Assembly: GCF_002368095.1 (NCBI RefSeq)
Contig: NZ_AP018228.1
Coordinates: 167,723 to 231,722 of the forward strand
Length of the DNA: 64,000 bases
DNA from: Calothrix parasitica NIES-267
Lineage (GTDB): Bacteria > Cyanobacteriota > Cyanobacteriia > Cyanobacteriales > Nostocaceae
Direction of reading: 5' to 3'
Shown: piece by piece, positions 31,488 through 41,700 of the stretch
Position numbering within the stretch: the first letter of the stretch is position 1
Layout: each line of letters starts with the position of its first letter
Notes under the pieces: generated by a model
Database searches by the model: none
What the model saw: the letters and a program-made list of their open reading frames with translations, nothing else
Told to the model about the DNA's origin: nothing
Program-made: the position numbers and the translations under genes

Positions 31488-31997
31488 ATGCTAAGGAACA
31501 CAGTTGAAAAATATCTGAAATTATTCAAGGATTCTCCTAATTATAGAGAAACTGACAGAATTCATAATGAAATGAAAAAGGAATTTGATACATCACCTCC
31601 TTCAGTTAGCGAAGTGATTCAGGAGTTGGAAAAATATGCTTCAAATCCAGCAGATTATGCGGCTGCTTCGTTTGTCATGATGGCAGCATGGCGTAACCTA
31701 TCAAAGGATTACACACCTATACTTTGTCAAATCCTCAATGATGAGAATAATAATGGTCTTCATGAATCAGTTATTGAACTTTTGGATGCATTGCGCGATG
31801 AAAGAGCAATTCCTGCATTATCCAAGGCATTGACATACCGATGGTCTTATGATGAATGGCTCAATGTGCCAAGAAAGTCTCTCTTGGCATTAGCAGAAAT
31901 CGAAACTCCTGAAGCGAAGATGATTATAGAGTCGGCTGCTCAATCCCCTGAAGAGCTAATTAGTGAAGATGCAAATCTAATATTAGACAATTGGTAA
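31488..31997 (+). CDS. Candidate immunity protein, HEAT-repeat-like
   Basis: The ATG at 31488 lies one base after the stop codon of the giant toxin gene (TAA 31484-31486), with AGG at about 31479-31481 as a ribosome binding site. Translational coupling is likely. A longer reading from 31437 would overlap the toxin and has no reason to be preferred. The 169-aa protein is acidic and helical with HEAT-like pairs: ESVIELLDALRDERAIPALSKAL and LLALAEIETPEAKMII. HEAT-like scaffolds are a known class of immunity proteins in polymorphic toxin loci. The position directly behind a Hint-plus-toxin end is the main argument. No signal peptide is present, which fits a cytoplasmic protein neutralising the toxin of its own cell or kin. 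The pairing is inferred from position. Confidence 0.75.
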   Translation: MLRNTVEKYLKLFKDSPNYRETDRIHNEMKKEFDTSPPSVSEVIQELEKYASNPADYAAASFVMMAAWRNLSKDYTPILCQILNDENNNGLHESVIELLDALRDERAIPALSKALTYRWSYDEWLNVPRKSLLALAEIETPEAKMIIESAAQSPEELISEDANLILDNW

Positions 31998-32026
31998 ATT
32001 GGTTAATTCACGCCCGCATAAAATGT

Positions 32027-33737
32027 TTGGACTTTGGACAAAAAAGCTTATTCGCGAGTGATACTCGCGAATAAATTAGCAAGGCATGATAAACCACCTC
32101 AGTTATTTTCATAACCGAGTAAAACGACTCAAAAAGCAGAGTAATTACGCAGCTTTCTTATTTACAGGTGTTTTTTTAGACTGTTTTTTTATTACAGGCT
32201 GCTTTGTTCTTCGCCTAATTACTTGACCTTGAAGCCGACCAATTGAATTTCCTCGGGTTTTGGGAGAACGGGCAGGTGTCCCAATCTCTGAAATAATTCT
32301 TTGAAAATCTCTTTGCACGACAGAAGGGGTTACAATCTTATCATTATTTTGTTTTAAATAACGTTCCCAGGGCTTTGGTAAATGTGTTGCTAAATCCTTT
32401 GCAGCCCATAGCTGCACGTAAGCTAATAAGACGAATTGTATCCAATTTTCTTCATGTTCGACATCTGGAGTTTGAAATTGGGTCATCAGCAAACGCTGCT
32501 TCCCAAATCGCAGCATATGTTCAATGTCAAATCGTTGTCTGTAGCAAGAATAAGCAAGGGTCGGTGAGATTTCTTCACGTTTTTCGCCCACGACAATTAA
32601 CCACATAGGTTTCCAGACAGTTTGATTAGTATCGTCAGTCACACTAATTCTAATAAGGGTGAAGGGATGACGGTACATTCTTTGATGCTTAGTTCCTCTC
32701 ATTAACATTTGATGCCAAGCTTGTATAGTTACATTTAGAACACGACCTTTACGAGTTGTCTGTTGTACAAGGTTTGTTTCATTTGGAGAGTGCCAAGTTT
32801 CGGCATCGCCTAAATCAAATCGTTCACCGTATTTTTTGGGACAACCACGTTTTTTATTCAACTCTTCAATGAGTGGAGATTGGTAAAAAACTCGATTGCT
32901 GCGGCATCGAGCTATCACTACTAAATTGTCATGTTGTGACTGTTCAAAAAGGAACTGACGTTTACTATAAGCAGTATCTGACACTAATACAGATGTTTTT
33001 TTTATACCAAGGTAGTGATGAATCTGACATTACCACTTGAATTTGTTTGCTAGCTATATCAACACCATTTGTCTTTAGAGATACTCTTTCTCCAGATAAG
33101 GGAACTGCCCAAGCTCCATCGTTGTCAGTTACCTTCTCCGGTAAAATTGAAAGCAGAGAGTAAGAATGACCAATGTTGATAGGTTTGTTACCTTTTACTG
33201 TATTTGGTTGATAAATATAACCGCGGTCAGATAAAGTCTTTGCATAAGGACGTGGATGGGGTGTTGTATCAGTTGCAAACAAGTAGAAAGGTCGTTGTTG
33301 TGGTTTTTCAATCAACTGAGATACTGTTTTAATTAATTCTGAAGATGTATTAAGTTTATCTTCGTCATCATTTTTATCTTCTTCATTTATATTAAATGAT
33401 TCTTTTATTGCTTTATAAATAGAGTTATAGCTTCTTTGGAATGAAGGACTTAAAGATAACTCAGCAATTGAATTTGCGTCTGTATTACCCGCAAGAGCAT
33501 CTAATAAATCCATGCAAGCATCGCTACAGGAAGAGAAACATTTGTAAATTTTGTTTCTAAAATCTTGGAATTGCGCTATTAATTGATTGTTATTTAATTG
33601 AGGCATAGCCATCAGTATGTCCTTAACACTTTGTAGTTGATACTACTATGTGTTAGTGCTGGTAGCTATCCTTTTTTTTATGCTTAAATTTAATTCGCGA
33701 GAAACTCTCGCGAATTAGTTTTTTGTCCAAAGTCCAA
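32027..33737 (-). mobile_element. Insertion sequence with IS4-like DDE transposase
   Basis: Terminal inverted repeats are clear: TTGGACTTTGGACAAAAAA at 32027-32045 and its complement at 33719-33737, continuing inward as CT.ATTCGCGAG with one indel. Each end also carries a subterminal palindrome, ATTCGCGAG with CTCGCGAAT at about 32050-32072 and AATTCGCGAGA with TCTCGCGAATT at about 33691-33715. These could be transposase sites or terminators shielding the element. The length is about 1711 bp. No exact target duplication could be fixed. The element sits 30 bp behind the immunity gene, at the variable end of the toxin locus. Confidence 0.85.
32145..33612 (-). pseudogene. Transposase, split by a frameshift in an A8 tract
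   Basis: The reading starts at ATG 33612 with AAGGA as ribosome binding site. It gives an N-terminal 215-aa frame ending at 32965, and a second frame covering 32984-32145. The first has the DDE-type block FATDTTPHPRPYAKTL (first Asp). The second has VSDTAYSKRQF (second Asp) and YRQRFDIEHMLRFGKQ, which matches the Y-(2)-R-(3)-E-(6)-K signature of IS4-like transposases. The coding strand has eight A residues (about 33000) after TGGTAT; with seven the two frames join as WYKKTSVLVSDTAY. It is therefore either an inactivating one-base insertion or a site of slippage. The joined product would be about 490 aa. Confidence 0.8.
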
Positions 33738-33926
33738 TAAATTAATATTTGAACATAAGGTAAGACAGCCAGTTCAACTGACTATCTGGGACACAGGGCT
33801 ACTAAAAGCCCCCGGCTTCTAGCCGTGGGGTTGCTTACTCTGGAAAACTCCACAAAATATTATGCTAGTCTTTATAAAGTCCTCAATTAACATAAATCTT
33901 TCCCAACAATACGGGCGCACTTAACA
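33613..33926. other. Right end of the IS and an IS200/IS605-like hairpin
   Basis: After the IS end at 33737 there is a hairpin at 33806-33832 (CCCCCGGCT, loop TCT, AGCCGTGGGG) followed by TTGCTTA. This looks like the structured end of an IS200/IS605-type element, but no transposase or TnpB gene remains. The last 90 bases should hold the selO promoter. No further gene is seen. Confidence 0.45.
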
Positions 33927-35627
33927 ATGTCATATCCATCCAAACCATCTGTTGAGCCTTGCGTAACGACCTTCGATGAATTTGTGCAATTGGCGGATTA
34001 TTCTTTGATGGACACCTTAAATGCAGACCCTGATGCCACGGTCAATGGTGACAATCGCCGTGCCCGCCAAGTTTTTTCTGGTCATTTTGTACCTGTGACA
34101 CCTACACCGCTTGCAGAACCAGAATATGTAGCTCATAGCAGCACTTTTTTTAAGGAACTTGGGTTGAGCGATAAACTGGTGCTTGATGAAAAATTTCGCC
34201 TTGTATTTTCTGGTGATATCTCTGCTGCACGTGAACCTATGCGTCAGGTTGGCTGGGCGACTGGTTATGCACTGTCTATTTATGGCACCGAATATATCCA
34301 AAATTGTCCGTTCGGTACTGGTAATGGTTATGGCGATGGTCGGGCGATATCTGTATTTGAAGGAATAATCAATGGCCAGCGCTGGGAAATGCAATTGAAA
34401 GGCGGTGGTCCAACGCCTTATTGCCGTGGTGCCGACGGGCGCGCAGTACTCCGTTCGAGCGTGCGTGAGTTTCTAGCACAAGAATATATGCAGGCTTTGG
34501 GTGTTCCGACATCGCGCTCTTTGACATTGTACGTTTCTAAATCCCAGACCGTTACCCGGGCTTGGTATTCTCAAGACTCCCACGACCTTGACCCTGATAT
34601 TTTAGTGGACAATCCCGTGGCCATTTCAACTCGCGTTGCACCATCCTTTTTGCGCGTTGGTCAGCTAGAGTTATTCGCCCGTCGCGCTCGCAGCAATACT
34701 CATCCAAGAGCATTAGAAGAACTGAGAATGATAGTGTTGCATTTAATTGAGCGAGAATACTTCTTCGACATTAATCAAAACCTTAGTTTTACAGGTCAAT
34801 TGGTTGAGTTGGCTAAGTTATTTCGCCAGCGTCTTATTTCACTGGTGGCTAATTGGCTACGTGTTGGTTATTGCCAAGGTAATTTTAATAGTGACAACTG
34901 CGCCGCTGGTGGCTTTACCCTCGACTATGGGCCATTTGGGTTTTGTGAAATTTTTGACCCTTGGTTTCAACCTTGGACTGGTGGCGGTCAAAAATTTTCA
35001 TTCTTCAATCAGCCAATCGCAGCAGAAGCGAATTATCATATGTTTTGGAAAGCTGTGAGACCGCTACTTGAAGAAAATGCCGAAGCTTTAAAACAGTTTG
35101 ACCAGGTACGCCGTAGCTTTGCAGAAGCAATGGAAAAACAAGTCCAAAAAATGTGGGCGGTCAAACTTGGCTTAACTGAATTTAACCCAGAGCTATTTAA
35201 GAAATTAATGCAGCTAATGACACACGATGACGTGGATTACACCATTTTCTTCCGCGAGTTATCCAATATGCCAGACGATGTGTCAGCATTGAAAAAGAGC
35301 TTCTATGGCAAAACGTCACAACAACTCGATGAACAATGGCAATCTTGGCTAAAAAGCTGGCGCGACCTCCTGCCCGACGGAAATTTAGCTGAGGTATCAA
35401 AAAATATGAAACAGGCTAACCCAAAATATACATGGCGAGAATGGTTGATTGTTCCTGCCTACCAACAAGCTATGCAAGGTGATTACACGTTAGTTAAAGA
35501 GTTGCAAGAGGTGCTGAGCTATCCATATGATGAGCAATCACAAGACGTAGAAGATAAATACTATCGTCTAAGACCTAGCGCGTTTTCTGACCTTGGTGGC
35601 GTGTCGCACTATAGCTGTTCGTCTTGA
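33927..35627 (+). CDS. selO: SelO-family protein adenylyltransferase (YdiU/UPF0061)
   Basis: SelO is a pseudokinase fold that transfers AMP from ATP to protein hydroxyl groups and is linked to redox stress. This 566-aa protein has the family blocks [48 protein letters not shown] and [11 protein letters not shown]. It also has [20 protein letters not shown], which holds the metal-binding Asn and Asp residues, and [12 protein letters not shown]. It ends YSCSS, equivalent to the C-terminal selenocysteine or cysteine motif of SelO proteins. The first 80 residues and the NSDN region differ from the common bacterial SelO, so this is a divergent subgroup. Base use is more GC-rich (for example 34380-34460) than in the neighbours. 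It lies between IS remnants, suggesting transfer. It stands alone; the nearest genes are unrelated. Confidence 0.92.
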   Translation: MSYPSKPSVEPCVTTFDEFVQLADYSLMDTLNADPDATVNGDNRRARQVFSGHFVPVTPTPLAEPEYVAHSSTFFKELGLSDKLVLDEKFRLVFSGDISAAREPMRQVGWATGYALSIYGTEYIQNCPFGTGNGYGDGRAISVFEGIINGQRWEMQLKGGGPTPYCRGADGRAVLRSSVREFLAQEYMQALGVPTSRSLTLYVSKSQTVTRAWYSQDSHDLDPDILVDNPVAISTRVAPSFLRVGQLELFARRARSNTHPRALEELRMIVLHLIEREYFFDINQNLSFTGQLVELAKLFRQRLISLVANWLRVGYCQGNFNSDNCAAGGFTLDYGPFGFCEIFDPWFQPWTGGGQKFSFFNQPIAAEANYHMFWKAVRPLLEENAEALKQFDQVRRSFAEAMEKQVQKMWAVKLGLTEFNPELFKKLMQLMTHDDVDYTIFFRELSNMPDDVSALKKSFYGKTSQQLDEQWQSWLKSWRDLLPDGNLAEVSKNMKQANPKYTWREWLIVPAYQQAMQGDYTLVKELQEVLSYPYDEQSQDVEDKYYRLRPSAFSDLGGVSHYSCSS

Positions 35628-35717
35628 TGTTGAATTACAACAGTGGTGGTGATTGTATTTTATGTAACATCAAACTCAAATAAGATTGCCACCCGATTGT
35701 TGAGCCACTCCGATAAA

Positions 35718-36055
35718 TTATCTATCAGCATATTCTTTTTTCTTTATTACTGGTCTGTTATCAACAGTTTCTTCAGTTGAAGGTTGTTGTGTCGCTACTT
35801 GTCTACGTTGCGGTGAAGGTGTCAAGTTATAAAAGTTAGAACGGTGACCAAAACAATTGCCAATTCGCAATTCGCAATTCGCAATTGAAAATTAATCCTC
35901 TACTATAAAATTGCATAATTGCCTAATTTTCGGGTTTCAAGCCCCCACTGAATCTGTGATTCAGTGGTCTTCAATCAGTGGTGGGTTCAAGCCCCCACTG
36001 ATTTTAATTGCGAATTGCGTTGACGGGTAAACTTTTCTATTAAATCGCGATTCAT
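35718..36055 (-). pseudogene. Small gene interrupted by a repeat element
   Basis: The start ATG (36055) gives MNRDLIEKFTRQR. The frame then enters inserted repeat DNA and meets a TGA. Downstream, at about 35853-35718, the same strand resumes with SNFYNLTPSPQRRQVATQQP and ends DNRPVIKKKEYADR with a TAA at 35718-35720. The intact relative at 295-444 has LLEKFTRHRPVFY directly continuous with the later part, so about 160 bp (roughly 35857-36018) was inserted here. The product is unknown in both cases. Confidence 0.6.
35857..36018. repeat. Inserted short repeat element in a small gene
   Basis: The inserted DNA is bounded by CAATTCGCAATT-type tandem units (four copies at about 35861-35890, one at about 36009-36018). 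It contains two direct copies of TTCAAGCCCCCACTGA (about 35936 and 35987) with inverted parts (GATTCAGTGG, AATCAGTGGTGGG). It has no coding capacity and looks like a miniature, IS200/IS605-like or repeat-derived element. Confidence 0.55.
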
Positions 36056-36545
36056 AAATATCTCCCAGTAAAGACAACTATTAATATTAACTACTCAATA
36101 CCCGTGTAGTAGCAAACTATTTAAAGAAATATTTAATCATCAATTTACATTACTTAAACGTGAATACTATTAAGATGCAGTTATATTTAATAATCACTGT
36201 AATGCTTTTTATGAAGAAAGATTAGAGAAATGTAGAAAAAACTTTCTTGGAGTTAGGCATTGATTTTAAGTTAAGAGATTGGTATTAAAGAGTGCAAGAT
36301 AGATAATCGAGAGTTTTATAAAAGAAGGAAGGAGTTAGGAGGAAGAAGGTTTGAGCGGTAATATATTTTTAAAAAATGCGCGTTATGAGTCTAAAACCAT
36401 ATTATTGAAAAAAACATTATTTTAAGGAGCGTAGCCCAAGGGAATATTTACGTCCTCGTTTCAATAGAGCCGTTTTTAAACGTGAGTTCTTCTTCCTTCT
36501 TCCTTCTTCCCTCTTACTTCGTGAATATTCCCCACAATATGATAT
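36056..36545. repeat. Intergenic region with GGAAGA-type dispersed repeats
   Basis: No gene is seen. A purine tract at 36313-36347 (AAAAGAAGGAAGGAGTTAG then AGGAAGAAGG) followed by GAGCGGTAAT recurs, in pieces, at 44946-45113. A pyrimidine tract at about 36488-36520, read in reverse, gives ATTCACGAAGTAAGAGGGA then AGAAGGAAG. This is almost the uninterrupted target sequence used by the group II intron at 3575. Confidence 0.65.
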
Positions 36546-38072
36546 CTACCGCACATTCTTCAACCCCTCAACACTGTTGGTAAAAGTATCGGTAAAAATA
36601 GACATCACAGTACGGTCTCTAATTTTAATATTGGCATTCAAAGACATCCCCGACTGTAGCTGCATAGATTTACCACCCACAGCCATCGATTGTTTATCCA
36701 ACTTAATAGTTGCTGGAAAGCGATAAAATGGATGAACCTGGTCGGGTGGTAAAGCATCAGAACCAATCCAAGTAAGTTTACCCTTCAACGAACCAAATTC
36801 ACTAAAAGGAAACGAATCAATTCGTACATCAACAGTCATTCCTTCTCTAACAAACCCAATATCCTTATTCGTAATATGTACCGAAGCGACAAGATTATCT
36901 TGAGGAACAATTTTAAGTACTGGTTCGGTTGCATTAGCCACAAAACCCGGTGTATTAGCTTTTAAATCAAACACAGTACCAGATGATGGAGCAACAATTT
37001 CTTGATACTTAAGCGTCATCTTCGCTTGGCTAATTTGCGAATCAATTTCAGCTATCCGCTTATTATTTTCTACAATCGCTTTAGTTAACTGAGTATCAAT
37101 TTCTGCGATTCTTTTCTTATTATCAGCAATAGCAGTTACCCATTCTTTACGAGAAGAAGCAACAGTGTTTTGTAACTGTGCTTTAGCTTGAGCAATAGCT
37201 GACTGTAATCGAGCAGTTTCTTCAGTTAATTGAGCAATTTCCGATTGAGCGCTACGTACTTCTTGCTGTTGTTTGAGGTATTGAATATCAGAAATTGCTC
37301 CATCTTCCATTAAAGGCTTTACGTTATCTAAAATACCTTGATTCATCTTCAAAGTATCTGACTGTGCATCTTTACGAATTTTGGCTTGTTCTAATTGACG
37401 TTCTAGCTGTTTAATTTCCATATTTGCAGCTTCAACTCGTGCATTTAATTCTGTACTATTAGAATTAAAACGCTCCGTTTGTTCTTGATTCAAATTACTA
37501 CTAGTTTTACCATCTAACTGAGCGCGATAAAGTTTATTTTCTTCAATCAAAGAAGCTCTACTTTTAGTTAAATCAACGATTTCACTTTTAACCGGTAAAG
37601 AGGTAATATCAACAGCCGAATTACCGCGTAATTGTGAATTATAAAACTGATTTTCTCGCTGCAAAGAACTGCGGATTTTTTCTAAGGAATCTAACTGTGC
37701 TTTAGATGTAGTAGGGTCTAAAGAAAGTAATTTATCACCTTTTTTGACCGAATCTCCATCTTTAATAAAAATATCTTTGACTACCCCAGTGACGGGAACC
37801 TGTACAGATTTGACAGTACCGGTAGGTTCTAACTTACCCTGGGCCGATACAGCTTCTTCAATTTTGGCAAAATTAGCCCAGATAACAGTTCCAGTAGTTG
37901 CTATCATTAACACCCATAATATTGCGTTCGTCCATTTTGATGACTGTTTTAAGATTACAGATTGGTCAAATTTAGGGACATAGCGTGGTGCGGTGTTTGG
38001 AGGAGGAGAGGATGGGGGAAGGGGATTTGAATTTGTATCTGCACTCTGAATATTGTTTTGATTTTTATTCAT
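36546..38072 (-). CDS. HlyD-like membrane fusion protein of a type I secretion system
   Basis: This is the periplasmic adaptor that links an inner-membrane ABC exporter to the outer membrane channel. The 508-aa protein has a proline-rich cytoplasmic N-terminus (residues 18-30) and one membrane segment (about 47-67, AILWVLMIATTGTVIWA). Next come the first half of a lipoyl/barrel domain (VPVTGVVKDIFIKDGDSVKKG), a long coiled-coil hairpin (about 125-335, rich in Gln, Glu, Lys) and the returning barrel half (IVAPSSGTVFDL). The beta-barrel C-terminal domain has VREGMTVDVRIDSFPFSEFG and LQSGMSLNANI, typical of HlyD proteins. It is transcribed in the same direction as the ABC exporter gene 635 bp upstream, with one opposing gene between them. 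No TolC gene is in the window. Confidence 0.92.
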   Translation of the reverse strand: MNKNQNNIQSADTNSNPLPPSSPPPNTAPRYVPKFDQSVILKQSSKWTNAILWVLMIATTGTVIWANFAKIEEAVSAQGKLEPTGTVKSVQVPVTGVVKDIFIKDGDSVKKGDKLLSLDPTTSKAQLDSLEKIRSSLQRENQFYNSQLRGNSAVDITSLPVKSEIVDLTKSRASLIEENKLYRAQLDGKTSSNLNQEQTERFNSNSTELNARVEAANMEIKQLERQLEQAKIRKDAQSDTLKMNQGILDNVKPLMEDGAISDIQYLKQQQEVRSAQSEIAQLTEETARLQSAIAQAKAQLQNTVASSRKEWVTAIADNKKRIAEIDTQLTKAIVENNKRIAEIDSQISQAKMTLKYQEIVAPSSGTVFDLKANTPGFVANATEPVLKIVPQDNLVASVHITNKDIGFVREGMTVDVRIDSFPFSEFGSLKGKLTWIGSDALPPDQVHPFYRFPATIKLDKQSMAVGGKSMQLQSGMSLNANIKIRDRTVMSIFTDTFTNSVEGLKNVR

Positions 38073-38174
38073 AGTTACTAAAAATTTTTGTAAATAATTA
38101 ACGTTTTATGTTTAAGATGAAGACGAATAATTTATGATATTACTTACGAGTTTATTAAAACGGTTCCTTGATAA

Positions 38175-38615
38175 ATGACCGAACAAACTGTAAAAGATTA
38201 TCAAGAATTAGAAGTATATAAAATGGCATTTGATGCCGCAATGGAAATATTTGAGTTATCTAAAAACTTTCCTTTGTCAGAAAGATTTGCTTTGAACAAT
38301 TCAGATATGGAAGAATCACTTCTCAATATTCCTTTATCCCAACAAATTCGCTGTTCTTCTCGTTGTGTATGTACTAATCTTGCTGGAGCATGGTACAAGC
38401 GGATGGATGAAACAGCGTTTATATCTAGATTGAATGATTGTATGTCTTGGGTTGCTCAAACTCGGACATTATTAAAATTCGCTTACAAATATAATTATTT
38501 AGATGCAGCAGAAGAAAGAGAAATTTGTCAAACATATAATTCAATAGAAGATGCATTAATTTCCATGATTGATAACTCCAATAAGTGGATAATTGTAAGC
38601 AATACTAATAATTAG
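38175..38615 (+). CDS. Four-helix-bundle protein (23S rRNA intervening-sequence type)
   Basis: This 146-aa protein matches the small family found in 23S rRNA intervening sequences and widely in genomes. It has YQELEVYKMAFDAAMEIF, then NFPLSERFAL, QQIRCSSRCVCTNLAGAW and the LNDCMSWVAQTRTLL helix. A block of about 12 residues (NNSDMEESLLNI) between SERFAL and the next helix looks like an insertion, because members usually run straight from the first loop to 'QIRRSSRSV'. The molecular function of the family is not established. It lies opposite to and between the HlyD-like and ABC exporter genes, so it interrupts what would otherwise be a simple operon. Confidence 0.85.
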   Translation: MTEQTVKDYQELEVYKMAFDAAMEIFELSKNFPLSERFALNNSDMEESLLNIPLSQQIRCSSRCVCTNLAGAWYKRMDETAFISRLNDCMSWVAQTRTLLKFAYKYNYLDAAEEREICQTYNSIEDALISMIDNSNKWIIVSNTNN

Positions 38616-38706
38616 AATAGCGGGATTTAAAATTTAGTTCATAATAAGATAATAAATTTTATAAGCGCTTTATTTACTCATTACTCATTACTCATTACTT
38701 CTTACT

Positions 38707-41700
38707 TCACTCCTTCCCTCCTCCAACAGCTTCTTGCTGCTGATAAAGACAGTAATAACTACCTTTCATTTCTATCAACTCAGAATGTCTTCCCTGTTCA
38801 ATCACAGAACCCTGACTCATCATCAAAATTGTGTCAGCATTGCGGATAGTAGCCAATCTATGAGTGATAAAAAATACGGTTCTATTCTTAAACGCAGATG
38901 CCAAGTTTAAACAAACCTGTCGTTCCGTGTCATAATCTAAGGCGCTGGTAGCTTCATCCAATATCAGCAGCGGTGGATTTTGCAATACAGTTCTAGCAAT
39001 TGCAATTCTCTGTCTTTGTCCCCCAGATAATGCAGAACCTCTTTCGCCTACACGGGTTTCGTAACCTTGTGGTAATGTCATAATGAAGTCGTGAGCGCAA
39101 GCAATTTTAGCAGCTTCTACCACCTCTTCTGGAGTTGCATCCGGACAGGTTAATGCAATATTTTCTTGTACTGTAGTATCAAACAGCAAAGTGTCTTGTA
39201 GAACAAATCCTATTTGACGACGTAGGGAATAAAGTTCAACTTTGCTGATATCGTAGCCATCAACTAAAATTCGTCCCTGGTCTGGATAATATAGTCGAGG
39301 TAGTAATTTAGTTAAAGTACTTTTACCAGCACCACTTTGTCCCACAACTCCGACAAAGGTACCTGGTGGGATATCTAATTTGACGTTGAGTAATTGAGGA
39401 TTGGGAGACTTAGCAAAGCTAAAGGTGATATTGTCATATTTAACAGCACCTTGAATTGCTGGCATGGGAATATTACTACGTCCAGCAATTTCTGTTTCCT
39501 GGGGATTATCTAAAATATCTGCCAATCTTTCCAAGGATAAAGCAGTCTCCTGGAAATTCTGCCACAGTTGAATTAATCTGAGTAAGGGACTGGTAGTATA
39601 TCCAGCAATAATTCTAAAAGCAATTAATTGTCCTAAAGTAAGCTGTTGTTGCAGAACTAAATATGCTCCAACCCATAACAATAATAGATTGGATAGTTTA
39701 TTCAGAAAATTACTTAAAGAACCAGCAGTAGTAGAAGTTTGAACAGAATCAAAACTAGCGCTAATATATCTACCATATCTTGATTGCCACTGCCATTTTG
39801 AATTTAATTCAATATTTTGTGCTTTGACAGTTTGAATACCACCGACAACTTCTACCAAATACGATTGAGTTTCCGCATTCTTCTCTGCTTTGGTTCTAGT
39901 TTGTCCTCTAATAATTGGTGCAACAATAAAGGTTAATAAAGCAAATAACGGAATAGTTGATAATGCGACTATTGTTAACAACCAACTGTAGAAAATCATT
40001 ACCGCAATATAGATTACGGAAAATACCGCATCTAAAACTACAGTAAGTGCGGTACCGGTAAGAAAAGAGCGAATATTTTCTAACTCATTAATTCTACTAG
40101 AAACTTCCCCTACCGGACGACGTTCAAAGTAACGTAATGGTAATCTTAATAAATGTTCTATGACAACAGAACCCAAAGATAAATCAATCCGGTTGGTAGT
40201 ATCGACAAATAAATTAGTCCGCAACCAGTACATGATTCCTTCTACAATAGCCATTACTATCAGCAGACTACCAAGAACGTTTAAAGTGCTGATACTGTTT
40301 TGAACGATGACTTTATCAATAATTACCTGGGTAATGAGGGGATTTGCTAAACCCAATAATTGTACGAAGAAAGAAGCTATAAATACGGTAATTAACGAAT
40401 TTTTGTATTTCTTGATTGCTGGTAAAAACCAACTTAAACCAAATCTTTTTTTAGGAGTTTCCGAAGTTTGTTGTAGTAATAATACCTGTCCTTCCTCTCC
40501 CCAGGTTTCTGTAAAGGTGGTAGGTTTGATATGACGGACACCCTGTTCTGGTATAGCTAAAATTAATTCTTTACTACTAGCTTTATAAAGAATTGCAAAA
40601 CTATCTTGCCAAGGAAGCATTACAGGAGTGGGTAATTTAGTAATTGCTTCTGCTGGAATTTGGACTAATTGAGAAGAAATTCCCATCAATTCAGCGACAG
40701 CACCGCATAGTTGAATCGAAACACCACCAGTTCGTTTATAGGAATTAGTCAAAGCACGTTTGAGTACATCTCGTTTCCACGGCATTTTCCAGTATTGTGA
40801 AAGCATCTGGAAACAAGCGAGGGTAGCGTCAACTGGTCCTCGACCGTGGATATAAGGATATTTAGTAAATTGGTCGGTTTCTGTAGTTTCTGGTTCTTCT
40901 GGGGTTGCAGGAGCGAAGGGTGCGTTATCCCATATGGAGGAGAGGGGAAGGTGAGGAGTTGAGGAGGTGAGGTGATGAGGTGATGAAGAAGTGTCTTTCT
41001 CCTCATCCCCTAATCCCCCCATCTCCTCATCGGAGCGAAGCGACACAGAGGGTTTTTGCAAACCTAATACACGAAGAAACGAGTTAGCTTTTACTTCAAT
41101 ATACTCTTGATTCCCTGCTTCGGTTGGGGTGGGAACTCTAGTACCAGCATCATAATTAGAACCTTTACTGCTAACCAACCACATTTTTTGTGAATCTAAT
41201 TGAGATAGCGGGGTTTTTCCTGGGGGAAGATTGATAATTTGTGCTTGTTGTAAAGTATCGGTAGCTAATTGTTTTAAATTAGCTAATCCAACAGCACGTT
41301 TTTCTAATTCTTTTCCTAATAAATCATATATTTCAATTAAACTTGGTTGATTATAAAAATATTCTACAAAGTTTGATTGAGAGCTTTCAATATTATTTTT
41401 TGTATGATTAAATTGTGATTCTAACAGTTGAATAAAATCGCTTTTAGGTATAGAAATACAATTAGTCTCGATTGTAGCGATAACGGTTTCACAAGGTACC
41501 CCTCGTATTAAAGAAGTCCAACCTATAATGTCCCCAGGTTTATACAATTGCAGCGTTTCTGGAAACTTAGCACCAGGAGCATATCCCAACAACCGTGCTT
41601 GACCTTCATATATAATAACAACCTTATCGGGCATGGTTTCCCGTACAAATATTGTTTGACCCATTCTATAACGTAGAGGTTGCAATTTATTTACAACGGA

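Noticed and set aside
31437..31488. Start of the immunity gene at 31437
   Set aside because: This would add 17 residues overlapping the toxin's end. The ATG at 31488 is right after the toxin stop and has a ribosome binding site.
32145..32984. Separate 279-aa transposase gene starting at 32984
   Set aside because: The GTG there is inside the catalytic VSDTAY block. The frame is the second half of one transposase interrupted at the A8 tract.
35857..36018. CRISPR array from the repeated TTCAAGCCCCCACTGA and CAATTCGC units
   Set aside because: There are only two copies of one motif and short tandem units of the other, without regular spacers or cas genes.
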